Shown here piece by piece: positions 7,099 through 15,419 of a stretch of 26,004 nt of DNA. The DNA is from Fibrobacteraceae bacterium. GTDB taxonomy: Bacteria; Fibrobacterota; Fibrobacteria; Fibrobacterales; Fibrobacteraceae. The DNA lies in assembly GCA_021443045.1 (NCBI GenBank), contig JABUUT010000037.1:2076-28079 (forward strand), written 5' to 3'. Each line of letters begins with the position of its first letter. The stretch's first letter is position 1. The notes under the pieces are model-generated. The model had not been told where the DNA came from. It did not search any database and saw nothing but the letters and a program-made list of their open reading frames with translations. Position numbers and translations under genes: made by a program.

Positions 7099-10000
7099 AT
7101 GAAAATAAAGATATCAAAAAAAATAAAGAAACCCATTGTGGGTGTTACGGCATCCTCCGTAATCGTCGTTTTGATACTTATTTTCGGCAGTACCCAAAAC
7201 TCCATTCACGGCGTTACCCGCAACGGTGCCGAAGCCATGGAAAACATATTCTACGACCTTTTCTACAAAACCATTACCGGAAAAGGCGAAGTGGAAGACC
7301 GCAGCGACGACAAGGTAACCATTAACGAAGACTTTGACCCCAACATCAAGGTAGTGGACATTGATGAGCGCTCCCTACAAAAATACGGAAACTACAACGA
7401 ATGGGACCGTTCCGTTCATGCCAACGTGGTGAAGCATCTTGGTGGTGGTGGGGCCGCCGCCATTGGCTTTGATATCATGTTCAAAGGTGCCGATTTTGGA
7501 AAAGAACGTGCCCAAAACGCCATAGAACTTTTAGCAAACCTTTCTAAAGACTCCATCGACTTTTCACCCCTACCCTATGAAGCCCTCCAGTACATTAAAG
7601 AAGTGCTTGTGGAGCAAAACCAAGACAGCCTGTTAAAAGTTATTCCGCAATACCTAAAAAAATCAATGCCACGCCTCTCCAACATTAAAAAAGACACGGC
7701 CTTGTACAAAACCCTGCTTCCCAAAATACAGACTTTCTACAACTACGATTCCATGTTGGTAAAAGCGGTAAAAGAAAACGGCAACGTAATTTCCTGCATG
7801 ATGTTCGACAACACCGACAGCTACAAACATGAAACGGAGTGGAAACCTTTAAGCGACTGGAATCGCGGCAACTCCATTAGCTATTCTTCCACCCTAGAAA
7901 ACAGTCAGATTGATAAAATTGAAAATGTGGAATCGAAAGACCTTTTAGACAACATTTTCCCAGAATTGGCAAGGGCCAGCAAATTCTACGGTTCCGTTAA
8001 CGCCTACCCCGACGACGACGGCGTTATGCGTAGAGTTAAAATGCTTTACCAATTCCCCAACACCAAGCTTTACCCCGACGCTCCCACCAAGGTATACACC
8101 ACCATGCCCCTGATGATGGTGCTCCATCTGTTCCATCAAAAACCAGAGAACGTTCGTGTAAAAATGGGGGAGTACATTGAACTTGGCAAACCCTTTGGCG
8201 TGTACCGCGACTCCTCTACCGGAGAATTTCTCACCACCTATCCTCAGTTTAGTTACCCCATGTTCCTAGCCCTCAAAGAAAAGCTAAAAGAAATTAAGGG
8301 CAATGAGGTATACAACGAAATCATAGACATTTCCAATACGGTGATTGCTAAAAAAGACAAGGACAACCAAATATATTTTGAAATTTTTGAAGGCCAGGAA
8401 TTAACGGTTCCCGTTTCGGATATGCTCCGCCGAATGGATGAAAAACTATTTGACTCATTAAAGAACGACGACGAAACCATAGAAATTGAAGAAGGCTTCA
8501 CCCTTAAAAATGATCCCTCCGATGACGCCCACGACAAAAAACGCTTTATCATTACAGACACCGAGGAAGAAGAAGAATATACCATAACCCCCTATGTGAT
8601 AAAAACCATTCGCTACTTCGCCGACTCCTTGGACAAAATCAAACCGGACAATCCAGTACATCTTTCCCTAGACATGGACATTCGCCTTGATGCGGCTACA
8701 AAAAAATGGTATTCCAGCCTCATCATTCTTTCGGACTCCGTTATCAAAGAAATTCAGAAAACTCCCGACAGCCTTATTACAGCCCTTAAGCCCGGTGAGG
8801 AGCACCGTTTTGGCCCCATTAAGCGGATACCCATAAACAAAGCTGGGCAAATGCAGATAAACTACACCGGACGCTACAACACCACAAACCAGTTCCGAGC
8901 CTTTGAGCATATTTCGTACTACGATGTAGCCGAAAGCCGCATTGACGCCACCGCCTACCAAGGAAAAATATTTATTCTAGGCTCCGCCGCGCCCGCCTTG
9001 TTCGACTTTGTATCAGGCCCCCAGGAAGAACACTATCCGGGAGTATTGATTCACGCCACGGTCATCCAGAATATTCTCAGAGACCACTATATGGTTACCC
9101 TCGAAGAACGGTTCCAAAAATATGGCATTATTCTGCTGGCCATAGTCTGCGTTCTTTTGGGTCTGTACCTCAAAGGATACATATCCATTTCCATTTCTGT
9201 ACTTGTCATGGTCATTTATACCTTTATCGCCTACCAGTACTTTAAAAGCGGAATCTACATCGGCGTTTCCAAGCAACTTTTTACCATACTTCTCACGAGC
9301 CTCTCATCATTCTTGGTTCAGTTCTACTTTGAAAACAAAGAAAAAAGCTTCTTGAACAATGCTTTTAAGCAATATATTTCTCCCGAACTCATAGACGAAA
9401 TGGTGAACAATGAAATTATGCCCACCCTGGGCGGCGAAAAGTCAAACATTACAGCCTACTTCACCGACATTGCAAGTTTTTCCACATTCTCCGAAAAAAT
9501 TGGCGACCCTAGCAAACTCGTTGAACTTTTAAACGAATACCTAACCTCCATGACCGACACCTTGTTGCACAACAAGGGAACCCTAGACAAATATGAGGGA
9601 GACGCCATTATTGCATTCTTCGGTGCCCCCATGCCTTTAGAAAACCACGCCCAGAGTGCCTGTACCACAGCCGTAGACATGCAAAACAAGTTAATGCGCT
9701 TGCGTAAAAAATGGGCCAGTGAAGAAAATAAATGGCCCAAAGTGGTTCACGACATGCACATGCGTATTGGCATCAACTCCGGTGACATCGTTACAGGAAA
9801 CATGGGTTCCACCATGCGTAAAAACTACACCATGATGGGCGATGCCGTAAACTTAGCCGCCCGTTTGGAAAGTGCCGCCAAACAGTATGGTGCCTACATT
9901 CAAATTAGCGAAGACACCGAAAAGAAACTGATTCCAGACACCTTTATATACCGATCCCTCGACACCATTCGGGTAATTGGTAAAAGTTTGCCAGTAAAAA

Positions 10001-10287
10001 CCTACGAACTTCTAGAAAAAACCGGTTGCAAGGAAGAAGACTCCTTAAAGATACTGGTTTCTACATGGGAAAAAGCCCGCTCCCATTACCTGAACATGGA
10101 ATGGGACAAGGCCATTGAACTCTTTACCCAATGCCTCGACTTTGAACCCCATCATCCCGACCGAGACCCAGGAAGCAAAACCACACCATCCCATGTGTAC
10201 ATTAAGCGTTGCACAGCCTACAAAGAAAACCCACCTGTGGCTCCAGGTGAGGTTTGGGACGGGGTATTTACGGCTACCGAAAAGTAA
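7099..10287 (+). CDS. CHASE2-type receptor adenylate cyclase (class III)
   Basis: A 1062-residue membrane receptor predicted to make cAMP. One membrane segment (~12-31) leads into a very large extracytoplasmic CHASE2 sensor (~35-670). Three more segments follow (~675-692, 695-715, 725-743), then the cytoplasmic cyclase domain (~780-960). Metal-binding D790 (YFTDIASF) and D835 (YEGDAIIAFFG) are present. K831 and T911 form the Lys/Thr adenine-selecting pair seen in many bacterial class III cyclases. N918 and R922 (VNLAARLE) complete the transition-state pair, so the enzyme should be active. The final ~75 residues resemble the helical tail often found in such cyclases (WDKAIELF, IKRC, WDGVF). 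No Shine-Dalgarno precedes the ATG. The sensor is roughly twice the usual CHASE2 size, with acidic inserts around 450-500. Its ligand is unknown. Confidence 0.9.
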   Translation: MKIKISKKIKKPIVGVTASSVIVVLILIFGSTQNSIHGVTRNGAEAMENIFYDLFYKTITGKGEVEDRSDDKVTINEDFDPNIKVVDIDERSLQKYGNYNEWDRSVHANVVKHLGGGGAAAIGFDIMFKGADFGKERAQNAIELLANLSKDSIDFSPLPYEALQYIKEVLVEQNQDSLLKVIPQYLKKSMPRLSNIKKDTALYKTLLPKIQTFYNYDSMLVKAVKENGNVISCMMFDNTDSYKHETEWKPLSDWNRGNSISYSSTLENSQIDKIENVESKDLLDNIFPELARASKFYGSVNAYPDDDGVMRRVKMLYQFPNTKLYPDAPTKVYTTMPLMMVLHLFHQKPENVRVKMGEYIELGKPFGVYRDSSTGEFLTTYPQFSYPMFLALKEKLKEIKGNEVYNEIIDISNTVIAKKDKDNQIYFEIFEGQELTVPVSDMLRRMDEKLFDSLKNDDETIEIEEGFTLKNDPSDDAHDKKRFIITDTEEEEEYTITPYVIKTIRYFADSLDKIKPDNPVHLSLDMDIRLDAATKKWYSSLIILSDSVIKEIQKTPDSLITALKPGEEHRFGPIKRIPINKAGQMQINYTGRYNTTNQFRAFEHISYYDVAESRIDATAYQGKIFILGSAAPALFDFVSGPQEEHYPGVLIHATVIQNILRDHYMVTLEERFQKYGIILLAIVCVLLGLYLKGYISISISVLVMVIYTFIAYQYFKSGIYIGVSKQLFTILLTSLSSFLVQFYFENKEKSFLNNAFKQYISPELIDEMVNNEIMPTLGGEKSNITAYFTDIASFSTFSEKIGDPSKLVELLNEYLTSMTDTLLHNKGTLDKYEGDAIIAFFGAPMPLENHAQSACTTAVDMQNKLMRLRKKWASEENKWPKVVHDMHMRIGINSGDIVTGNMGSTMRKNYTMMGDAVNLAARLESAAKQYGAYIQISEDTEKKLIPDTFIYRSLDTIRVIGKSLPVKTYELLEKTGCKEEDSLKILVSTWEKARSHYLNMEWDKAIELFTQCLDFEPHHPDRDPGSKTTPSHVYIKRCTAYKENPPVAPGEVWDGVFTATEK

Positions 10288-10305
10288 CCCAATATTTAAT
10301 TTTAG

Positions 10306-11154
10306 TTAATTTATTTGTACATTGTCAATAAGACGGGTTTTGCCAAAGAAGGCTGCCACCAGAATAGTCACTTTTTCATCCTTTAGGCAGCCCGTACATT
10401 TCTGCAAGGTTTCCTGGCACACCACTTCCACATACTGCACCATGCCGTGGTTGGAAAGAATGGACTTCAAAACAATATCCCGCAATTCAGAAACACGGCG
10501 TTCCCCGTTGCTGTAAGCATTCTTGGCTTTGAGCAAACCTTCGTGAATACCCAGGGAATTCTTCTTTTCTTCATCGGAAAGGTATTCATTGCGGCTAGAA
10601 AGGGCCAGGCCCGATTCTTCACGTACAATGGGAACCCTGTGTATTTCAATGTCAAAGTTTAAATCCTTGGCCATTTTTTCGATGAGAAAAACCTGCTGGT
10701 AATCTTTTTCGCCAAAGTAGGCCCTGTTGGCGCCAGTAATAATGAACAACTTAGAAACAACGGTGAGCACCCCCCGGAAATGCCCAGGGCGGTAAGCACC
10801 ACAGTACAAGCCTTCCAAACCCTCGTTGCGAACCATGGTGGTTGGGTCACCATCGGGATACATTTCTGCAGCAGACGGAGCAAAAACGTAATCGGCGCCT
10901 AAGGATTCCGCCAACTTGGCATCGGCTTCCAGACGGGCAGGATACTTGTCCAAGTCTTCGTTTTTGCCAAACTGAATTGGGTTTAAAAATACACTAACCA
11001 CTGTAATGTCGCAATCTTTTACAGATTCCTTAATCAGGGCTCCATGACCGCTGTGTAGGGCCCCCATGGTAGGTACTAAGCCAATTGTTTTATCTTGAAG
11101 TTTGTAGGGTTTTAGGGTTTTGCGTAATGATTCTATGGTTTTAATGATTTGCAT
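10306..11154 (-). CDS. panC: Pantothenate synthetase (pantoate-beta-alanine ligase)
   Basis: A 282-residue enzyme joining pantoate and beta-alanine with ATP to form pantothenate, the coenzyme A precursor. The nucleotidylyl-transferase motif PTMGALHSGH (H34, H37) is intact. So are FLNPIQFG, GEKDYQQ, the LALSSRN loop and the terminal TRLIDN. I chose the ATG at 11154 because it gives the usual family start (MQIIKTIESLRK). It lies 4 bases after the upstream stop. A TTG 24 bases earlier would add eight residues and overlap the kinase gene. It is last in the folK, kinase, panC operon. Confidence 0.95.
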   Translation of the reverse strand: MQIIKTIESLRKTLKPYKLQDKTIGLVPTMGALHSGHGALIKESVKDCDITVVSVFLNPIQFGKNEDLDKYPARLEADAKLAESLGADYVFAPSAAEMYPDGDPTTMVRNEGLEGLYCGAYRPGHFRGVLTVVSKLFIITGANRAYFGEKDYQQVFLIEKMAKDLNFDIEIHRVPIVREESGLALSSRNEYLSDEEKKNSLGIHEGLLKAKNAYSNGERRVSELRDIVLKSILSNHGMVQYVEVVCQETLQKCTGCLKDEKVTILVAAFFGKTRLIDNVQIN

Positions 11155-11158
11155 TATT

Positions 11159-11809
11159 TTAATTACCTGTTGGAACAAAATAAGTCGTTTGCGTTGGGCA
11201 TGATTCTATTATTTCTAAAATCATCTGCAGATGACTTTCGTTATGCACGAAATCGATGTTATCTGTATTGATAATAATAACGGGGGCATTTCTGTAATGC
11301 CAAAAATGGTGGTCGTATCGGGCCTGCAAGTCTTTTAGATAGCTACCTTCAATGGTCTTTTCCATTTCGCGACCGCGGCTTTTGATTCGGTTTAAAAGAG
11401 TGGGCACACTGGCCTGCAAATAAACAACCAAATCGGGGCGAGGAAGGTCTTTGTCCAAAGACTTGGCCACGGTCTCATACATGGCATATTCGCTATCGGT
11501 CAAATTTTGTGCCGCAAAAATGGCATCTTTGTCGTATGTGTAGTCGCTTACCAAAAGGTCGTGGAACAAGTCGCTTTGCAAGGCCGAATTCTGCAGCTGC
11601 TTATGCCGGTCCAGCAAAAAGAACAGCTGGGTTTGAAAAGCATAAGGTTCCGGATTTTCGTAAAATTTTTCAAGAAAGGGATTCTGGGCGTAATTTTCTT
11701 CAATACAGAGGGCATTCCAGCGTTCCGAGATAATGCGTGCCAAAGCGGTTTTGCCCACACCGATAACACCTTCAATAGCCAAAAAATGAACACCCTTGTC
11801 TTTAAGCAT
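11159..11809 (-). CDS. Deoxynucleoside kinase (dGK/dAK family)
   Basis: A 216-residue P-loop kinase of the deoxynucleoside/thymidine kinase 2 type, which salvages deoxyribonucleosides to monophosphates. P-loop EGVIGVGKT (13-21) is followed by the family's EENYAQNPFLEKFYENPEPYAF region, FLLDRHKQL, the DYTYDKDAIFA substrate segment (the usual DRY-like position), LVVYLQ and the lid RIKSRGREME. Substrate choice cannot be read safely. A folK, deoxynucleoside kinase, panC order is familiar from Bacteroidota-like genomes. GGAGGAG lies 7 bases before the ATG; the folK stop sits between, with one base separating stop and start, so translation is coupled. Confidence 0.9.
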   Translation of the reverse strand: MLKDKGVHFLAIEGVIGVGKTALARIISERWNALCIEENYAQNPFLEKFYENPEPYAFQTQLFFLLDRHKQLQNSALQSDLFHDLLVSDYTYDKDAIFAAQNLTDSEYAMYETVAKSLDKDLPRPDLVVYLQASVPTLLNRIKSRGREMEKTIEGSYLKDLQARYDHHFWHYRNAPVIIINTDNIDFVHNESHLQMILEIIESCPTQTTYFVPTGN

Positions 11810-11810
11810 A

Positions 11811-12311
11811 CTAAGGCTCCTCCTCTACAACGGTACGGAAGGGAATCTTCTCTTCCTTATCCAGCAAATCCGATAAAAGGGTCTTTACATAACAGCCCGT
11901 TCTAGGGTCTTTCCATTCTGGGGCAATATCATTCAGGGGTACAAGCACAAACTGCCTGTCTAAAATTTGAGGGTGTGGTAGTATAGGGCGCCCACTTTCA
12001 ATTACATTACCAAAATAGAGCAAATCCAAATCGATTTCTCTTGAGTTCCAGTGACCTCTAGGCTTTCTTCCCAAAACATATTCAGACCCCTTAAGATAAT
12101 GGAGCAACTTTTCGGGAGTTCCAGCGTACCAAAAACTGACAACCTGATTAAAATAGGGACCCTGGCCCTCTGGACCAACAGGAGGGGTTTCGTATATGGG
12201 GCTTTCCATCCAGCCCCCAGAGGAAACTTTCTTGAGCATTTCACGACCAGAAGATAACCGCGCCCACCGGGGCGACAGGTTACTTCCTAATGCAACAAAA
12301 ACTCTTTCCAA
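11811..12311 (-). CDS. folK: 2-amino-4-hydroxy-6-hydroxymethyldihydropteridine pyrophosphokinase
   Basis: A 166-residue HPPK that transfers pyrophosphate from ATP to the pterin in folate synthesis. Motifs are LGSNL (8-12), the substrate segment SPIYETPPVGPEGQGPYFNQVV, RGHWNSREIDLDLLYFG with the metal-binding aspartates, and LPHP. The reading frame is open back to 12362, but a TATAAT lies inside that extension. I therefore place the start at TTG 12311, giving MERVFVALGSNL. GGGGTG is 8 bases upstream, a good Shine-Dalgarno with one wobble pair. GTG at 12320 is the alternative. First gene of the folK, kinase, panC unit. Confidence 0.9.
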   Translation of the reverse strand: MERVFVALGSNLSPRWARLSSGREMLKKVSSGGWMESPIYETPPVGPEGQGPYFNQVVSFWYAGTPEKLLHYLKGSEYVLGRKPRGHWNSREIDLDLLYFGNVIESGRPILPHPQILDRQFVLVPLNDIAPEWKDPRTGCYVKTLLSDLLDKEEKIPFRTVVEEEP

Positions 12312-12347
12312 AGATTCCACACCCCTAATATAGATATTCAAAGTGTA

Positions 12348-12353
12348 ATTATA
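12348..12353 (-). promoter_or_regulatory. Possible -10 box of the folK operon
   Basis: TATAAT on the minus strand, 36 bases before the chosen TTG start. It would put the transcript start near 12341. No convincing -35 at 17 bases. Confidence 0.3.
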
Positions 12354-12423
12354 TAGTAGCAAAGTCCATTCTTTTTTCTTTTCTTTGCCTTTTTGTAAAA
12401 AAAAATGTTTTTTTCAGGCTTTT

Positions 12424-12452
12424 TTGCCAAATTTAAATTTTTTATCTATCTT
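12424..12452 (+). promoter_or_regulatory. Likely rho promoter and long leader
   Basis: TTGCCA (12424-12429), a 17-base spacer and TATCTT (12447-12452) fit a sigma-70-type promoter. Transcription would begin near 12459, leaving a ~120-base untranslated leader before the rho start. The leader holds a small GGGC/GCCC hairpin (12506-12519) followed by a T-rich run. The whole 268-base gap between folK and rho is otherwise AT-rich with no open reading frame. A long leader is consistent with rho autoregulation, but that is inference. Confidence 0.45.
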
Positions 12453-12579
12453 ATGGTGTGTTCAAACAAGAACGGTATTTCCCATTCATTAATTCAGGTT
12501 TTTCAGGGCTTTAATGCCCGTCGATTTGTTTTAATAAAAACGAAAAAGTTATTCAACCCACTATCTTAAGGACTCTAAC

Positions 12580-14415
12580 GTGCCTAGAACAAAAAAAACA
12601 CCCGAACCAGCGAACAAAGAAACAGTACTCCAAGCAGAAGAACAAACACCAAAACGCCGTGGACGTAAAAAAAATGTCGAAAAAGCAGCTGCAGAAGAGG
12701 CAATAGTCGCAGTTCCAGAACAAGAAATAATTGAGCCAGCCCAGCACGCAACAGAACTTAAGGTGGCCGAGCCCTCTGTTATTTACGAAACCAAAGCACC
12801 TCGTTCCTTTTCCGAAGTTGATGGCAACGTTTTTCAAGAAGAAAATCTGCAGGCAGAGAACCAAAATGGAGAAAACCAGCAAATAGAACAGCCCCAAATG
12901 CCGGGCCCACACACAGAAATTCTGCAGGTTGAAGGGCAGCCAGTTGAAATTCAACATATGGAAGGTCAACAAGCAGAAGGTTTTCAAGGCGACAACCAAA
13001 ACCAAGGGCAACAGCAAAACAAGTTCAACAAAAAAGATCGTTTTAACAATTTCAAAAAGAACCGTCGCGACCGTTTTCAGCAGCCACAAGATGAAAGCGT
13101 TGAAGAAGCGGTTCCCATGGCACCTCCCGACCCAGAAAAAGTGGCTGCCGCTCGTGCCAAGTGGAAGGAACTCCGTGGTCTTCCCATGTTCGAACTCCAC
13201 CGACAAGCCATGGAACTGAATATTCCCGATTTCAAGTCTCTGCGAAAGCAAGCCTTGATTTACCGTATTCTCAGTGCCACAGCCGGTGAAGATGTTCCTA
13301 TATACACCGAAGGCGTTCTAGAAATTATGACCGAAGGCCGCTTTGCCGGCTGCGGCTATTTGCGAAACCCAGACCACAACTACCTGGCTGGCCCCGACGA
13401 TATTTTTATCCACTCTTCCTGGATTCGTCGTTTTGACTTAAAAACAGGCGACACCATTACAGGCCAGGTTCGACAACCTAGAGATCAAGAAAGATTTTTC
13501 TCTTTAATGTACATCGACACGGTGAACTTTGAACCTCCCGAAAAGAGCAAGCGCCGCATCAAGTTCGAATACCTTACCCCAATTCATCCCATAGAAAAAA
13601 TAAATCTCGAATACCGCGTAGATGAATACAGCACCCGCATTATGAACCTGTTCACCCCCATTGGCAAGGGCCAGCGTGGCATTATTCTTGCTCCTCCTCG
13701 CACCGGTAAAACAGTTCTTTTGCAAAACATAGCCAACGCCATTACCACCAACCACCCCGAAGTAAAATTGATGGTTTTGCTCATTGACGAACGCCCCGAA
13801 GAAGTGACCGACATGCGTCGCAATGTAAAGGGCGAGGTTTTAGCCTCCACCTTTGATGAAGTTCCCGATCGTCATATCAAGGTGGCCAACCTGGCCATTG
13901 AAAAGGCCAAAAGGCTTGTGGAATACGGTAATGATGTTGTCATTCTTTTAGACTCCATCACCCGCTTTGCCCGCGCCAACAACGTAGTTATTCCCCATTC
14001 TGGAAAAATCCTTTCTGGTGGTGTCGATGCCAATGCCATGCAGCTTCCCAAAAAATTCTTTGGTGCAGCACGCAAAATAGAAAACGGCGGTTCCCTCACC
14101 ATTCTCGGCACAGCCCTTATTGAAACAGGAAGCCGCATGGATGAAGTAATCTTTGAAGAATTTAAGGGCACCGGCAACATGGAACTGGTTTTAGACCGTC
14201 GCATTTCAGAAAAGCGCATTTGGCCCGCCATTGACATATTCAAGTCTGGCACCCGCAAAGAAGAATTGCTGCTGGATGAAGAAGAACTTCGCCGCGTCAT
14301 TATCCTCCGTCGCTACCTGCAAGACATGACCTCGGTGGAAATCATGGACTTTATGCGGGATAAACTTAAGTTATTCAAAACAAACAAGGAATTCCTTTCT
14401 TCCATGAATGGATAA
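12580..14415 (+). CDS. rho: Transcription termination factor Rho with long disordered N-terminal extension
   Basis: A 611-residue hexameric RNA helicase that ends transcription. The core begins near residue 190 and is of normal size (~420). The Rho_N helical domain is ~197-231 (GLPMFELHRQAMELNI). The cold-shock RNA-binding domain is ~245-315 (GYLRNPDHNYLAGPDDIFIHSS). The ATPase has P-loop APPRTGKT (~371-378), VLLIDERPEEVTDM, Walker B VVILLDSITRFAR, and the Q/R loops around GKILSGGVDANA and ETGSRMDEVIFEEFKGTGN. In front is a ~190-residue extension: basic at the start (KRRGRKK), then rich in Gln, Asn and Glu (~87-150), then basic (FKKNRRDRF). Start is GTG at 12580 with AAGGA 7 bases upstream. 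proC follows closely. Confidence 0.97.
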   Translation: MPRTKKTPEPANKETVLQAEEQTPKRRGRKKNVEKAAAEEAIVAVPEQEIIEPAQHATELKVAEPSVIYETKAPRSFSEVDGNVFQEENLQAENQNGENQQIEQPQMPGPHTEILQVEGQPVEIQHMEGQQAEGFQGDNQNQGQQQNKFNKKDRFNNFKKNRRDRFQQPQDESVEEAVPMAPPDPEKVAAARAKWKELRGLPMFELHRQAMELNIPDFKSLRKQALIYRILSATAGEDVPIYTEGVLEIMTEGRFAGCGYLRNPDHNYLAGPDDIFIHSSWIRRFDLKTGDTITGQVRQPRDQERFFSLMYIDTVNFEPPEKSKRRIKFEYLTPIHPIEKINLEYRVDEYSTRIMNLFTPIGKGQRGIILAPPRTGKTVLLQNIANAITTNHPEVKLMVLLIDERPEEVTDMRRNVKGEVLASTFDEVPDRHIKVANLAIEKAKRLVEYGNDVVILLDSITRFARANNVVIPHSGKILSGGVDANAMQLPKKFFGAARKIENGGSLTILGTALIETGSRMDEVIFEEFKGTGNMELVLDRRISEKRIWPAIDIFKSGTRKEELLLDEEELRRVIILRRYLQDMTSVEIMDFMRDKLKLFKTNKEFLSSMNG

Positions 14416-14429
14416 TAGAGGTTAAAAAA

Positions 14430-15233
14430 ATGGCAGAAATAATTTTCTTCGCAGGCACAGGCAATATGGGAGGCGCCATCCTCCGGGGACTTTTACAAGC
14501 AGGTTCCAACCCCAGCGACATTTTGTTTTTTGACCCCAGCGATAAGATTGCATCTGAAATATGTGCTCTAGGAGCCATTCGTGTTAATTCATTTGAAGAA
14601 GGCATCCAAAAAGCAAGCGTTACTTTTCTTTGTGTAAAGCCTCAAATTTTTAAGGTGGTTTCTAAAGATTGGGAAGATGCAGTTAAAAAAGTCGCCGAAA
14701 CCAAGACCTTCATTAGCATTATGGCAGGAGTTTCCAGAAAGGCTTTGGTGGATGTTTTAGGAGAAAAGAATCAAGTGCTTCGGGTAATGCCGAATTTGCC
14801 CCTTACTGTTGGAAAAGGCACCGTCGCTTTGGCAACCGATGGGGTTTCCGAAGAAACTTTACGCACCGCCGAAAAAATTTTTGGCATTGTAGGCGTTACC
14901 TGTCGGGTTGCAGAATCCTTGATGGATGCGGTCACTGGCCTTTCGGGAAGTGCCCCTGCCTATGTTTTTGAATTTATCGAAGGTCTTACCCGCGGAGGCG
15001 TAAAAGCAGGCCTAACCCGGGATGTAGCCCTCAAACTGGCTTTAGGCACCATAGAAGGCAGCGTGGAACTGGTAAAGCAGTCGGGAAAAAGCCCCAGCGA
15101 CCTGTGTGCCATGGTCTGTTCCCCTGCAGGTACCACCATTGCTGGCATCAACGCTTTGGAGGAAGGAGCCTTCCGCAGCACCCTCATTAAGGCTGTAGAG
15201 GCAGGCACCAAACGTTCCAAGGAACTGGGCTAA
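14430..15233 (+). CDS. proC: Pyrroline-5-carboxylate reductase
   Basis: A 267-residue NAD(P)H enzyme for the last step of proline synthesis. It has the Rossmann motif FAGTGNMGGAI (7-17), CVKPQ, IMAGVS, VMPNLP, and the dimer/active-site block TGLSGSAPAYVFEFIEGL with AGLTRDVA and SPAGTTIAGI. Length is normal. It begins 14 bases after the rho stop with GAGG 8 bases before the ATG, so it is probably co-transcribed with rho. The inverted-repeat element starts 18 bases after its stop. Confidence 0.95.
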   Translation: MAEIIFFAGTGNMGGAILRGLLQAGSNPSDILFFDPSDKIASEICALGAIRVNSFEEGIQKASVTFLCVKPQIFKVVSKDWEDAVKKVAETKTFISIMAGVSRKALVDVLGEKNQVLRVMPNLPLTVGKGTVALATDGVSEETLRTAEKIFGIVGVTCRVAESLMDAVTGLSGSAPAYVFEFIEGLTRGGVKAGLTRDVALKLALGTIEGSVELVKQSGKSPSDLCAMVCSPAGTTIAGINALEEGAFRSTLIKAVEAGTKRSKELG

Positions 15234-15251
15234 ACTAACATTTTTTCCATA

Positions 15252-15412
15252 GGGCACCTCTAAAAATTCATTTATATGATTTGTTCAATAACACTTCGCG
15301 CTAGTTTGTCTCTCAAAGATGCCCAATACCTCCAGTATTGGCCACTTTTCGTTCCTGCTATCGCTTGGTTCTTGAAAAAATCACTTGACCAAAGCAATTT
15401 TTAGAGGTGCCC
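15252..15412 (+). repeat. 161-bp inverted-repeat element, copy 1
   Basis: The ends are a perfect 17-base inverted pair: GGGCACCTCTAAAAATT at 15252-15268 and its complement at 15396-15412. Two blocks of the inside recur at the right edge of the window in opposite orientation: about 29 bases starting TTCGTTCCTGC and about 35 bases ending in the terminal repeat. Inside is a 7-bp hairpin (CCAATAC/GTATTGG). It fills the gap between proC and the sigma-54 activator gene. No clear target-site duplication (CATA left, CAAA right). It may be a small non-autonomous mobile element; no transposase is present. Confidence 0.8.
15276..15404 (+). CDS. Small ORF inside inverted-repeat element copy 1 (doubtful)
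   Basis: A 42-codon frame from ATG 15276 to a TAG within the right terminal repeat. The product would be mostly hydrophobic in its second half and end FVPAIAWFLKKSLDQSNF. The same ending, FVPAIAWFL and KSLDQSNF with the same stop, is readable in copy 2, where 26 residues stand in place of one Lys. No Shine-Dalgarno precedes this ATG. It may be a relic of an element-borne gene or a frame kept open by chance. Confidence 0.25.
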   Translation: MICSITLRASLSLKDAQYLQYWPLFVPAIAWFLKKSLDQSNF

Positions 15413-15419
15413 CAAAGTC

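Noticed and set aside
10288..10305. Terminator between the cyclase and panC (convergent)
   Set aside because: The gap is 18 bases, AT-rich, without a hairpin.
12553..13251. Minus-strand open frame opposite the start of rho
   Set aside because: It is a shadow of the low-complexity Rho extension, giving a Phe/Cys/Leu-rich nonsense product.
15252..15412. Copy 1 element as an integron attC site or CRISPR repeat
   Set aside because: It lacks the RYYYAAC/GTTRRRY core pair of attC, and there is no repeat-spacer array.
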